This document shows positions 49,327-58,440 of a stretch of DNA of 64,000 nucleotides, piece by piece. Each line of letters opens with the position of its first letter. Position 1 is the stretch's first letter. The stretch comes from Enterocytospora artemiae. Taxonomy: Eukaryota; Microsporidia. The notes below the pieces were generated by a model, which saw nothing but the letters and a program-made list of their open reading frames with translations, did not search any database and was not told the origin of the DNA. Where the stretch lies: the NCBI GenBank assembly GCA_038659295.1, contig JASNGC010000002.1, positions 310,001 through 374,000 of the forward strand. The letters run 5' to 3'. Position numbers and translations under genes: made by a program.

Positions 49327-49720
49327 GCAACCATCTGTGGGGATTGTATTTATAGTAGGGGAAAATAAACGAAAAATTGGAGGGAAAATCCAAGACAATC
49401 TAACTGCAGTGCAGCTGCAGCAGTGTGTGTTTTTCAAGCCTATTGACCATTTTCATAATATTTTCACGTGTTTCAATAGGTATTTATGAATGTTATGAAA
49501 TTATAAATCAGTTGAAAACAAACAAATCGAGAGCTTTAGATAAATCATTCAAAAAATAATATTTAATACTGCTCTGAGGGCATGAGGTACAAAAAACTGC
49601 CATGCCAAACTGACTGAATTGAATCTTCTGGATATAAATTTCAGTAATTGTCATGCAAAATATCACATGTGGCAGTCTTGCATTAGAATATTTCATAATT
49701 TTGTTAAATCTGAGCCGTAA
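49327..49720. other. 394-bp divergent intergenic region
   Basis: It separates NC2beta and MED4. It contains a 7-bp inverted repeat (CCTATTG/CAATAGG, about 49439-49482) and a GGCATG/CATGCC pair (about 49579-49606). A minus-strand frame of 76 codons runs across the MED4 start but looks random in composition. Confidence 0.35.
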
Positions 49721-50131
49721 ATGGACAGATTGTATCATTCAATTAGCAAGGAGCTTGTAGTAGCAATTGAGGACTTTATCAAAGGAGAAATATCGTTCAA
49801 GACTCTTGAGCATATAAATAAGAAGGAACAACTACTACGCAATCCCAATAAATGGCCGGAGATAAAAATGCAATTGAAGGAGAGTGTCTTTTGTTTAACA
49901 AAACAACTTTATGAGAACATTAATGCGGTGGATGTCAATGTAAGGAAACTGGAGAAAATGAATATCGACTCACTGCATGAAGTAGATATGGAGTCGATAA
50001 TTTCACATGCACATCTCCTTGGACGCAACCGAATGGCCCCTCCAGGAGCAGAGACAAGCACATGGTATGTTCCACCGTTCCCAACCCAAAATATGGTGGA
50101 TGCACTGAATGACGACGAGCCCAATCAATGA
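49721..50131 (+). CDS. MED4: Mediator subunit MED4
   Basis: Med4 is a middle-module subunit of the Mediator coactivator. The 136-residue product has an N-terminal coiled-coil zone and the signature ISHAHLLGRNRMAPPGAE...PPFPTQNMVDAL (cf. AHRIS-x-x-x-APPG...PPYPTE-x-x-M-R) near its C-terminus. It is much shorter than yeast Med4 (284). ATG at 49721 follows GAGCCGTAA, a weak version of the C element. The gene is convergent with CAP-H, with only 26 bp between stops. Confidence 0.84.
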   Translation: MDRLYHSISKELVVAIEDFIKGEISFKTLEHINKKEQLLRNPNKWPEIKMQLKESVFCLTKQLYENINAVDVNVRKLEKMNIDSLHEVDMESIISHAHLLGRNRMAPPGAETSTWYVPPFPTQNMVDALNDDEPNQ

Positions 50132-50157
50132 TTTATGATTAAATACTTCCGTCATGC

Positions 50158-51615
50158 TTACTGTTTATTTTGTGCACAGCCTGCAATTTTACAAATTTCT
50201 ACATCCCCAACTATATTTCTAAGTTCCAGCCCCTTTTCATTTGCCAGGTGAAGTAGGCTTATTAGACAAAAATGTATAGAAATATCTTTTGCTTCCCTAG
50301 CATCGTATATCCCCGGTATTTGATTGTATATTGTGGACAAACTGGTTTTGTTTTTGGTGATGCTTTTATAGATATTTTCCTGGAGCCTCTTAATATCAAC
50401 CTTTTTTGCAACCTTGGTGAATTTGATAGTTTCAACCGTAGTCTGTTGGTTCTCCACAGGATATTCTTCACGTATGGGCTGCATAATTTCATCATCCATA
50501 GGCTCTATGCTATTGTTTAAATCCCCAAGATCACACACGATCCCATCTCCAAACACTTCTGGAATTTCAGAGTCTACCATTGAGAGATTGTGTGTAGACT
50601 GATCAGGATTGGAAACATCATCTTCGACTGAAAGATTTCCACAGTTTATTTTGGCAAAAGAACCGTCTCTTACCAAAAATCTGTATAAATTCTCAATGTC
50701 ACATGAAAAATCCTCTGGTAACATATTCTTGTTATATCTTCGATCTTTTATGGCCTGCTTGGTCATTGTGGGATCAATTTTCTCATACAACAACTGCTTG
50801 TTGATTTCTTCAGTAAAATCCAGCTTAAAAACTTCTTTTGGAACTTTGACACGATTAGACTTACCTTTGGTCTTTTTAATCTCAGTTTTCCAATGGGCTG
50901 GTCCCGCCCATCCGTTGAAATACTCGAAAGGACTTGCAATTGGAACTGCAGTAGTGTCTAAGGCCACTTCCTCATCCACTTCATCTCCCAACATATCTTC
51001 TACAAGCTCTCCGTATTCTTCAGAAGCAACTGTGTTTATTTGATTGTCAACACTTTCATCCAGTGCCATCATATGCTCGAATTCCTTAAAATCCCTCAAT
51101 CCTCCACAAATTGGTAGGTTTTTACACTCCAGCTCAACGGGAAAAGGTTCCAATAAAATCCTTCTCTCCTCATCTTGATGATACAAAAGCATTCCAGAAC
51201 TTCCTTGCTCCAGAACATTCAATAAAGGCACATCATCAGTTCGAGAGAAGATTGACTGAAATATAGAGTCGTAATAATCCTCACTCTCCTTCATTTTAAT
51301 ATTGATATTCTGAAAGTTCCTTTCCAAAAAATCCGATTTCTTTTTGTTTTTCTGCTTGAGTGCGGAGGGTTCTTCTTTTGCAAATATCTCCATGAGTTTC
51401 ATGGTGTTGTTCGATACATCATCAACACGTGTAGAATATACTTTGATGCACCCGTCAAGAGTGCAGCTTGCCTTCTGGAAGTTAATCCCCTCCTTTTCTT
51501 GAAATGTAGATAGGTCTGTAAAGTGATCTATTAGTGACGATTTCCATGTGTTTTTTGTAGTTATTTTATTTTCGTTAGCAGCCTTGAGCCATTGCTCCAG
51601 ATCACCATTTTTCAT
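50158..51615 (-). CDS. BRN1: condensin kleisin subunit CAP-H (Brn1/Barren)
   Basis: CAP-H is the kleisin that closes the Smc2-Smc4 ring for chromosome condensation. At about residues 44-68 the hallmark FQKASCTLDGCIKVYSTRVD is almost identical to other family members. A later WAGPAHWKTE stretch (about 245) and a C-terminal winged-helix (TIYNQIPGIYDAREAKDISIHFCLISLLHLANEKGLEL) complete the match. The 485 residues compare with about 750 in yeast. The start ATG at 51615 is directly preceded by CCC. Confidence 0.93.
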   Translation of the reverse strand: MKNGDLEQWLKAANENKITTKNTWKSSLIDHFTDLSTFQEKEGINFQKASCTLDGCIKVYSTRVDDVSNNTMKLMEIFAKEEPSALKQKNKKKSDFLERNFQNINIKMKESEDYYDSIFQSIFSRTDDVPLLNVLEQGSSGMLLYHQDEERRILLEPFPVELECKNLPICGGLRDFKEFEHMMALDESVDNQINTVASEEYGELVEDMLGDEVDEEVALDTTAVPIASPFEYFNGWAGPAHWKTEIKKTKGKSNRVKVPKEVFKLDFTEEINKQLLYEKIDPTMTKQAIKDRRYNKNMLPEDFSCDIENLYRFLVRDGSFAKINCGNLSVEDDVSNPDQSTHNLSMVDSEIPEVFGDGIVCDLGDLNNSIEPMDDEIMQPIREEYPVENQQTTVETIKFTKVAKKVDIKRLQENIYKSITKNKTSLSTIYNQIPGIYDAREAKDISIHFCLISLLHLANEKGLELRNIVGDVEICKIAGCAQNKQ

Positions 51616-51757
51616 GGGCTGAAAATTTGAGGGGAAACTTATGCTAGTAAGATGTATATTCCCATCTATCTTGTAGCATCATGGGTTCTGCGCTCTATCC
51701 TACTGCATATCTGCTTCTTAAAACTGTTCTTTTAATAATTTGTTTATTTCTAAGCCC

Positions 51758-52642
51758 ATGAATAAAGATTACAAAAAAAGTGTTGAAAGAAAGCTAAGTC
51801 TGGATGACAACAGAACATGTGCAGACTGTAATACTCGAAACCCGCGATGGGTATCTTTGAGGTACGGGATATTCCTCTGTCTTGATTGTGCCGGCCTCCA
51901 TCGATCACTTGGAGTATATTTGGACTTTATTAAAAGTGCTACGCTGGATGTATGGGATGAAGAGGCATTCCTACCAATTAAGTATGGTGGGAATAGTAGG
52001 TTTCGGGAGTACTTACAACTACATGGGGTAGTTGAAGAGGATATTCCTTCCAAATACACGATGCCCATTGTGATGGAATATTCCAAACAGTTGATGGGTG
52101 AGATTAAAGAGAAGACAGGAAGCGAGTTGAAGTATGCACAGCTGTCAGGAAGTAGTTGCCCATTCGGTAACGGCTCCAAAGACACTTTGCTTTGTAGTTC
52201 TTCACTGACCGAAAATGTCTCTAATCCGAATAAGCAGCAATATAATAGTTCATCTTCAGGATCAGGCATGTATGGTAGGACCGCAAATAGGAATCTTCAT
52301 TCTTCAGTAAATAGTTCACAGGCATCCGGTAGATTCTCAACCAACAGCTCAATAGTGTCAAGTATAAAGAATTCAATTTCAGAGTATTCTCCAAAGATTG
52401 CAAGCATTTCAAGCACAACTATCAGCCATATCAGTGAGCTGACAAACTCGTTGTCCACACGTGCGAAGGTTTTTGGAAGTAAAACTATGGAAATATCCTC
52501 CAAATTTGGAGGAAAGATGCTGGAGGAGGCCAAGAATATGGTTTCTGGACATTCTAACACCACTACTAAAAAGTCTATGGTGAAAAAGGACATTCCAAAA
52601 CAGTTCCAAAAGGTGAAAAAAGATCTCGGAGACTGGAGCTGA
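51758..52642 (+). CDS. ArfGAP protein (Gcs1/ArfGAP1-like)
   Basis: Arf GTPase-activating proteins trigger GTP hydrolysis on Arf1 during COPI and post-Golgi traffic. The N-terminal zinc finger is CADCNTRNPRWVSLRYGIFLCLDC, followed by AGLHRSLGV with the catalytic Arg, FIKSATLDVWDEE and NSRFREYL: a complete catalytic domain. The rest (about 140-294) is Ser/Asn-rich and ends in a basic amphipathic stretch that could be an ALPS-like curvature sensor (inference). The 294 residues suit Gcs1. ATG at 51758 directly follows AAGCCC. It is divergent from CAP-H, 142 bp apart. Confidence 0.93.
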   Translation: MNKDYKKSVERKLSLDDNRTCADCNTRNPRWVSLRYGIFLCLDCAGLHRSLGVYLDFIKSATLDVWDEEAFLPIKYGGNSRFREYLQLHGVVEEDIPSKYTMPIVMEYSKQLMGEIKEKTGSELKYAQLSGSSCPFGNGSKDTLLCSSSLTENVSNPNKQQYNSSSSGSGMYGRTANRNLHSSVNSSQASGRFSTNSSIVSSIKNSISEYSPKIASISSTTISHISELTNSLSTRAKVFGSKTMEISSKFGGKMLEEAKNMVSGHSNTTTKKSMVKKDIPKQFQKVKKDLGDWS

Positions 52643-52803
52643 TCCAGGAGTTTGATAGTCATCACACTAGAATTTTCATCCAACGATTGGTCAATTTCTC
52701 CACTGTATTGAATAAAGGATTTACAAAACTGTAATTAACTTAAAATAATTTATTCCGCGAAACACAAGCTTTTCCTGTCCATTTATGATCCTGCTTCAGT
52801 TTA

Positions 52804-54903
52804 TTACGAAATGTCTCTCTGGATGTCCTTGAGCTTCTCCTTTGCTTCTACCAGATCAAAATCACCATCCAGCATATCCTTCAGTGCCTCAATGGATATT
52901 CTTGTTTTGCTGGGCAGATTCCCCAAACTTGACAAGTCTTCGATCTCTTTCCAATATTTTGTTTTAAATTCAGAGCGTTCCCTTCGAATCTCATCCTCCT
53001 TCGCATTTTCTGCTGCTTCATCGATCATTTTTTGCACCTGTTCCTCTGTTAAACCAGTGGACGGTTTAATCTGAACAGTACTGGTGTTCCCACTGTTTTC
53101 AGCATAGACACTTAGAATTCCATCTGCATCAGTTTCAAATGTGACAGTGATCTTTGCCTCACCTCTCTTTGCGGGGGGAATATTCCTTAGCTTCAGAGTC
53201 CCAAGTAATTGATTGTCTGAAACCATGGCCCTCTCTCCTTGATAAATCCGGATATCAACCTCTTCCTGATAATCTTCAGAGGTAGAAAACACTTCATTCT
53301 GCTTGAATGGAATGGTGCTGTTCCGATGGATAATCTTGTTAAATACTCCGCCCAGCGTCTCTATTCCTAGGCTCAGCGGAACAACATCCAGCAATAAAAC
53401 ATCATCAACTGTCCCAGCCAACACCCCAGCCTGTATGGCTGCTCCTTTTGCCACAGCCTCATCAGGATTAATTTTCAGAGAATCATGAATAATGGGATGC
53501 TGTACCACAGAAGAATTGGTCAACTGACCGCTTGGATTATTCTCGTATTTGAATATTTCTTTAACCAGCTCCCTTATGTATGGCATTCTCGTCATCCCCC
53601 CAACAAGCACAATCTGCTTAATGTCACTTTTACGGATACCGGCATCCTTTATAGCTTGGGTACATGGGCCAACCGTTTTCATAGCTATTTTTTTAATGAT
53701 ACCTTCCAACTGTTGACGGGTCACCTTTACATCGAAATCAACTCCGGAAATAATATTTTCAACAAAAACATCTGTGGACACCTTAGTAGACAGTTCCATC
53801 TTGGCTATCTCGGCAGCCTGTTTCAGCCGCTCCAAGGGGGAACCTAGGCTACCAGAACATAATTCCAGACCATCACTCAAATCTACTCCTTCTTGCTGTT
53901 CAAACATGGTCAGCAGGAACTTGACAAACTCATTGTCAAAGTCCTCTCCTCCCAAAAACGTATTTCCATTTGTAGATTTTACATGGAAGATACCGTCACT
54001 CAATTCCAAAATTGAGATATCGAAAGTACCTCCGCCTAAATCATAAACAGCTATGTGCCCATTTTTACTATCAGCCACAGGGCGATCTGCAGTGGACAAC
54101 TCATCCGAGCTCTTAGCTTCTGGCATGCCTACAGCGGCAGACAGGTTATCCATGGCATTGTTACCAATCCCGTATGCCAAGGCTGCAGCTGTCGGCTCAT
54201 TAATCACACGAATAACATCCAGTCCTGCAATCCTACCAGCATCCTTGGTTGCTTGTCTTTGACTGTCATTGAAGTACGCAGGAACCGTTACAACAGCTCT
54301 CTTTACTTCCGCTCCCAAAGCTTTACTTGAATAGTGTTTGATTTTCGACAGAATTTTGGCGGCAATTTGAGTTGGGGAAAACTTACCAAAGTCGGTTTTG
54401 ATCCAAATATCACCGTTACAGACCTTAACAGTATCGTATGGAAGATTGCTGAGGTATTCAGGAACGGAAGGATTCGGCGTATCATCCTTGCCATTCATAC
54501 CAGTAGGATTTATGCTGCCTCGATCGGTAGTAGCCTTTTCGATTCCTATACCAAACACAGGATCAAAGTACTTTCTACCTATCAGTCTTTTGCTTGCAAA
54601 TATTGTGTTTTTAGGATCACTCAAAAGATATTTTTTGGCCTCTTTTCCAATGGTTTCCTGGTTTTCCCCGAAATGTACAATTGATGGGGTGATGGATTCC
54701 CCAAAATCATTTTTGATGATTGTTGGAATCCCATTTTTCATTATTGCAGCCACGGAATTCGTGGTTCCCAGATCAATTCCAATTACATTAGTGTCCACGA
54801 CTTTTTTTTTGTATTGCATGCAGGGGTGGCAATTTGTCAAATTGAAATGGCTTGCCCGAGGAATTTGATGATATATGTTCAATGTCTTTCTTGTCATTGC
54901 CAT
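52804..54903 (-). CDS. SSC1: mitochondrial-type Hsp70 (Ssc1/mortalin)
   Basis: The organellar Hsp70 that pulls proteins through the inner membrane and helps fold or assemble Fe-S proteins. Motifs are [51 protein letters not shown] and [16 protein letters not shown]. The first 30 residues are basic, Ser/Thr-bearing and free of acid, as for a presequence. Three insertions of about 20-38 residues enlarge loops of the nucleotide-binding domain, and the lid is short. ATG is at 54903 (or 54897); its CCCCC lies in the tRNA-Ala gene (54910-54914). 699 residues. Confidence 0.95.
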   Translation of the reverse strand: MAMTRKTLNIYHQIPRASHFNLTNCHPCMQYKKKVVDTNVIGIDLGTTNSVAAIMKNGIPTIIKNDFGESITPSIVHFGENQETIGKEAKKYLLSDPKNTIFASKRLIGRKYFDPVFGIGIEKATTDRGSINPTGMNGKDDTPNPSVPEYLSNLPYDTVKVCNGDIWIKTDFGKFSPTQIAAKILSKIKHYSSKALGAEVKRAVVTVPAYFNDSQRQATKDAGRIAGLDVIRVINEPTAAALAYGIGNNAMDNLSAAVGMPEAKSSDELSTADRPVADSKNGHIAVYDLGGGTFDISILELSDGIFHVKSTNGNTFLGGEDFDNEFVKFLLTMFEQQEGVDLSDGLELCSGSLGSPLERLKQAAEIAKMELSTKVSTDVFVENIISGVDFDVKVTRQQLEGIIKKIAMKTVGPCTQAIKDAGIRKSDIKQIVLVGGMTRMPYIRELVKEIFKYENNPSGQLTNSSVVQHPIIHDSLKINPDEAVAKGAAIQAGVLAGTVDDVLLLDVVPLSLGIETLGGVFNKIIHRNSTIPFKQNEVFSTSEDYQEEVDIRIYQGERAMVSDNQLLGTLKLRNIPPAKRGEAKITVTFETDADGILSVYAENSGNTSTVQIKPSTGLTEEQVQKMIDEAAENAKEDEIRRERSEFKTKYWKEIEDLSSLGNLPSKTRISIEALKDMLDGDFDLVEAKEKLKDIQRDIS

Positions 54904-54909
54904 GCACAA

Positions 54910-54914
54910 GGGGG
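54910..54914 (-). promoter_or_regulatory. CCCCC start element of mtHsp70 inside tRNA-Ala
   Basis: On the minus strand TACCCCCTTGTGC precedes the mtHsp70 ATG. These five C are the complement of the first five bases (GGGGG) of the acceptor arm of the divergent tRNA-Ala. One five-base stretch therefore serves both, and neither can change freely. Confidence 0.6.
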
Positions 54915-54981
54915 TATAGTTCAGTGGTAGAGCGTCTGCTTTGCATGCAGGATGTCGTGGGTTCGAATCCTGCTACCTCCA
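54910..54981 (+). tRNA. tRNA-Ala (anticodon TGC)
   Basis: A 72-nt cloverleaf. Acceptor GGGGGTA pairs with TACCTCC (one G-T), with discriminator A at 54981. The D arm contains AGTTCAGTGGTAGAGC, the anticodon arm has loop TTTGCAT with anticodon TGC, and the T arm contains GTTCGAATCC. No intron. Box A and box B are the usual internal promoters, so it needs no upstream space. It starts six bases from the mtHsp70 ATG on the other strand. Confidence 0.97.
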
Positions 54982-55117
54982 TCTTTTGCTGAAAAAGGTA
55001 TTGGGGTTGTGTGCTTTGTCCACGGCCCCAGCGCTTACACGGTTATCATTATACAAGCACATGCTGTCGTATAGCTTGTCTCCAACTTTTATTTTCAATT
55101 CGTTTTTAACTCCTCCA

Positions 55118-56218
55118 ATGGGAATTAGTGGCCTACTTTCTTTCATAAAACCAATTATGAAAAAAGTGCCGATTGGTAAGTTTAGAAACAGCAGGATAGC
55201 CATCGATGGACATTCTTGGATTCACCAAGTTCTCCCCTCAATCAGTTACGAGCTATTCCACAATAAGACCACCGATCGACACGTCAAACTGTTTTTAGAG
55301 AAGATACTTCAGCTGCAAAGATATAACATTACTCCTATTTTTGTTTTCGATGGAGATTTTCTGGAATCAAAGGCAGAAACGATTCAGCAGCGTAGAGACA
55401 TTAAGGAGGGATACAGACAGGAGATCGCCAAATGCATCAAAAGAGGCGATAATGTAAGGGCAAGGGAGTTGATGAAGAGGGTTGTTGATGTGAAGCCCGA
55501 AACTGTCCACTCGATTCTAGTTGCTCTCCAGTTGCACAGAATAGAGTATATCATTAGTCCCTACGAAGCGGATGCCCAGCTGTGTTATTTACAAAAAATT
55601 GGATATGTAGATTATATTGTTACAGAAGATTCTGACCTCATTGTATTTGGTGGATACCACATTCTATACAAGTACAACGGATCTACGGTTGAGGAATACG
55701 AGAGGATCAATCTGCCGAGACTTAAAGGTGATTTCTTTGCAGAAAATATTCTGGAAATTGCCATTCTCAGTGGATGCGATTACGTGAATTCAATTAAAGG
55801 TGTAGGATTGGTCACGGCATTTAGGAAATTGCAGGAAAATAAAACAATCAGAAACTTTGTTGAATATTATCGGGAGCTGAGAAAACCGGTTCCAGAATCT
55901 TACCTGGAGGATGTTGCAAAGGCAAAAATAGCCTTTTTATTCCATATTGTATACGATCCCGTTGAAGGAACCAGAAGATATCTGAATTCCTCGGAAGAGC
56001 ATTTTGGATTTCTCGGAACTCTGGAAAATTTGAAATATATAATCAATGAAATCACCAGAGTTGATAGACACTTTGCTCCACGGTTTGACGATATTCAAAC
56101 AACAGAGATAGGTGCTATGCCTATTGGGGATTGTTCTAGGATAAGCAATGGTTTTGAGGAAAACAGCTCCATGGAATTTGATATGTTAACTTCTGTAATG
56201 GATCCCACAAATCAATAA
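55118..56218 (+). CDS. EXO1: EXO1-like 5'-3' exonuclease (XPG/FEN1 superfamily)
   Basis: Exo1 resects DNA ends and digests the nicked strand in mismatch repair. It starts MGISGLLSFIKP like EXO1 (MGIQGLLQF). The N-region has AIDGHSWIHQ and FVFDGD; the I-region has SPYEADAQLCYLQKIG and TEDSDLIVFG, then ILSGCDYVNSIKGVG (helix-hairpin-helix with metal-binding Asp) and FLFHIVYDPVEG. The exonuclease core is complete. At 366 aa the mismatch-repair-binding C-terminus of EXO1 is almost absent. ATG at 55118 follows ACTCCTCCA; the open frame upstream crosses the tRNA and was not used. Confidence 0.93.
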   Translation: MGISGLLSFIKPIMKKVPIGKFRNSRIAIDGHSWIHQVLPSISYELFHNKTTDRHVKLFLEKILQLQRYNITPIFVFDGDFLESKAETIQQRRDIKEGYRQEIAKCIKRGDNVRARELMKRVVDVKPETVHSILVALQLHRIEYIISPYEADAQLCYLQKIGYVDYIVTEDSDLIVFGGYHILYKYNGSTVEEYERINLPRLKGDFFAENILEIAILSGCDYVNSIKGVGLVTAFRKLQENKTIRNFVEYYRELRKPVPESYLEDVAKAKIAFLFHIVYDPVEGTRRYLNSSEEHFGFLGTLENLKYIINEITRVDRHFAPRFDDIQTTEIGAMPIGDCSRISNGFEENSSMEFDMLTSVMDPTNQ

Positions 56219-56366
56219 AATTACTTCTTAAACTACCAGCGGCCCATAATGCAGGTGATGATAACTCTAAATAGTTGTGCAGCCATCAGTAGCCACTTGA
56301 AATCCAGTCATTTCCCAAATTTGTTTTTGTACTTTCATCTCTTGGAATTATTTATTGTTACCCTTC

Positions 56367-57236
56367 ATGGATGCTTCGGAATTCTTTAGATATCCCACAG
56401 ACGCAAGCCTGCCAGACAACTCAGAAACGATTCATATTTCGGCTCTAGCTTTACTCAAGATGATGAAGCATGGCAGAGCAGGGATTCCGCTCGAGGTAAT
56501 GGGACTTATGCTGGGGGAGTTTGTCGATGAATATAATGTCAAGGTGATAGATGTGTTCTCGATGCCCCAGAGTGGAACGGGGGTAACAGTAGAGGCTGTG
56601 GATCCTGTGTTCCAGACCAAGATGATGGAAATTCTAAAGGCCACTGGTAGATCGGAGACAGTGGTAGGATGGTATCACTCACATCCAGGATTTGGCTGCT
56701 GGCTGAGCTCTACGGATGTTTCCACACAGTCGGTTTTCGAACAGGTGTGTAAGAGAGCGGTTGCGGTTGTCGTAGATCCGATTCAGAGTGTGAAGGGAAA
56801 AGTTGTTATTGATGCATTCAGAAACATTCCGCAGATGACTTTAGACGAGCCCAGGATCACCACAAGCAATATCGGATTTCTAAAGAAGCCGTCGTTTGTT
56901 TCTTTGGTCCATGGCTTGAATAAAAGCTACTACTCGTTTGAAATATCATTTAAGAAAGACAAGCTGGATGAGAGAATGCTTCTAAATCTTAACAAGAAGA
57001 CGTGGGCGGACAATCTGAAGGTTAAAAAAACCCCAAAGGAGGATATTTCTGATTTATTGGAGTCCTATTGCAATGATGAAGAAACCTCTCTGAAAATGAC
57101 AAAAGAGGAGTTAGAAGTGAGTAGAATCGGAAAGAAAAACTACAGAAAACACCTTATTGAAAAGTGTGGGAAGATAATCGAGGACGAGGCCCTGGCCAAC
57201 ATGCTCATATGCATCCACAACTATATCTTTAGATAA
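56367..57236 (+). CDS. RPN11: 26S proteasome deubiquitinase RPN11
   Basis: Rpn11 is the JAMM metalloprotease of the 19S lid that removes ubiquitin chains from substrates. The JAMM motif WYHSHPGFGCWLSSTD is preceded by EVMGLMLGEF with the upstream Glu, and the Rpn11-specific SMPQSGTGVTVEAVDPVFQ stretch is present. The C-terminal helices are retained. 289 residues against 306 in yeast. ATG at 56367 follows TTACCCTTC. Confidence 0.97.
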   Translation: MDASEFFRYPTDASLPDNSETIHISALALLKMMKHGRAGIPLEVMGLMLGEFVDEYNVKVIDVFSMPQSGTGVTVEAVDPVFQTKMMEILKATGRSETVVGWYHSHPGFGCWLSSTDVSTQSVFEQVCKRAVAVVVDPIQSVKGKVVIDAFRNIPQMTLDEPRITTSNIGFLKKPSFVSLVHGLNKSYYSFEISFKKDKLDERMLLNLNKKTWADNLKVKKTPKEDISDLLESYCNDEETSLKMTKEELEVSRIGKKNYRKHLIEKCGKIIEDEALANMLICIHNYIFR

Positions 57237-57296
57237 ATAATATTGAAAACTCCAACCTATCAATTTATTAAAAACTTAACATTACCGCCATCTCTA

Positions 57297-57893
57297 TTAA
57301 TTTCTCAAATCATCATAGATTGTCTGCAAGCAACCATACTTGTCCTTCAGCTTCGTAGAAATCACTCTTAACCGATTAAATATGGATGTGGGCTCTGCAC
57401 CCTGGATAAGCCTACCGATGGCGTCTTTTGCAATATTTGTGTTCTCTAAGCACCCCAACAGTACAATCTTGTGATCAATTAAAATAAATTTGCACTTGGC
57501 AAAGTTCTCTATGGCATTCTTTGTTCGCCCTCCTCTTCCTATAATACGTCCAATAGCTCTTGAGAGATGGTTGCTCTTCATCTTCCTGACCTCGTTTATA
57601 TCGAAAGATTCCACAAAAATGTCTTTATATCTCATAATCGCAACAGCATCCTCAACCTTGAATCCCTCAATTACAGCTTGTATAAAGCAAGCGCTCCTTT
57701 CCAGATATGCAGGATCCTGTGTTAATTCGCACGTTCTCAAATCAACTGTCTTGGTTCTTGGATTATACCGAACTTGCAGCCGGCCATATTCCACAATTGC
57801 AGTGTATATCTTAAGCCACTCTGACTTCATGGTCCTTATCTTGTGTGCTGGAACAGTTACAGACCGGATCTGTTGATCAGACTGAGCTTCCAT
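57297..57893 (-). CDS. PNO1: PNO1 (Dim2) KH-domain pre-40S factor
   Basis: Pno1/Dim2 binds the 3' end of pre-18S rRNA and guides Nob1 cleavage and Dim1 methylation. The 198-residue product holds two KH domains: the degenerate KH1 (about 20-105) and a KH2 with SRAIGRIIGRGGRTKNAIEN and then GAEPTSIFNRLRVIS at the end, all family signatures. Only the N-terminal acidic region of yeast Pno1 (274 aa) is missing. ATG at 57893 follows CATCCCA, with AATTTTT-rich sequence before that. Confidence 0.95.
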   Translation of the reverse strand: MEAQSDQQIRSVTVPAHKIRTMKSEWLKIYTAIVEYGRLQVRYNPRTKTVDLRTCELTQDPAYLERSACFIQAVIEGFKVEDAVAIMRYKDIFVESFDINEVRKMKSNHLSRAIGRIIGRGGRTKNAIENFAKCKFILIDHKIVLLGCLENTNIAKDAIGRLIQGAEPTSIFNRLRVISTKLKDKYGCLQTIYDDLRN

Positions 57894-57986
57894 TGGGATG
57901 GAAAAAATTGAAAAATTTATTGTAGATCAATTAAGTTCGCTCTAGAGAAAACATAAATAAATCGTGAGAGATCTACAAGCGTATCT

Positions 57987-58231
57987 CTAACCAATCAAAG
58001 TAACGCTTCTTGTAGGATCACCTGCAAACTTGAGTGCAAGACCGCACAAGAAGAAACTCCAAACACGTGCAGTACAATGAATCACCTCCAGGATTCCACC
58101 ACCATTATCGTTTAGAATGGATGGTACTAAAAAACAAACAGAACAAAAGCCAAAATACACAATTACCCTAAAATCGTAGAATCAGAGTAGCCTTTTCATC
58201 ATACCTCAGCCAGGGATAACAAATTCATCAT
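57987..58231 (-). CDS. candidate intron-split gene: V-ATPase subunit e (Vma9-like)?
   Basis: A 62-codon open stretch with no ATG ends at a stop at 57987. Read from 58166 it gives two hydrophobic segments (VYFGFCSVCFLVPSIL and WSFFLCGLALKFAGDP) around a short polar loop. Layout and spacing resemble V-ATPase subunit e, including FLVP and a terminal hydrophobic-NP/DP turn. It needs a 5' exon. ATG ATG at 58226-58231 follows GCCCCCGTAGAAG with an AAAAATTTT tract before it. Joining 58231-58221 to 58167 keeps the frame (53-nt intron ending TTTTAG) but uses a GTTATC donor; the nearer-consensus donor GTATGA at 58204 does not keep it. Small and tentative. Confidence 0.38.
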
Positions 58232-58264
58232 CTTCTACGGGGGCATGTTTAAAAAGTTGCTTTT

Positions 58265-58381
58265 ATAGTAAAATTTTTCAAAAAATTTCCTGAATGTGTA
58301 AAACTAGTAGGGTGGATAAACACTCCGCTTTGTGATACATCGCTCCTGTAGGACTGCAGAATTATAGATCAATTCTTTTTT
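58265..58381 (+). ncRNA. possible short pol III-type transcript region
   Basis: This 117-bp stretch, free of good ORFs, ends with a small hairpin (GAATT/AATTC) followed by six T (58376-58381), which could end a pol III RNA. A TTTATAGTAAAA sequence stands at its 5' end. No box A, box B or known snRNA motif was recognised. It could equally be the leader of the candidate gene at 57987-58231. Confidence 0.15.
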
Positions 58382-58440
58382 GATTAAGAAAGCCTTGCAC
58401 CCCAAAAATGCACTGTGAAAAAGGTTTCTTCTTTTTTAAA

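Noticed and set aside
49508..49738. 76-codon minus-strand frame opposite the MED4 start
   Set aside because: It has an ATG but no C element, and it lies antisense to MED4; composition looks like AT-rich random sequence.
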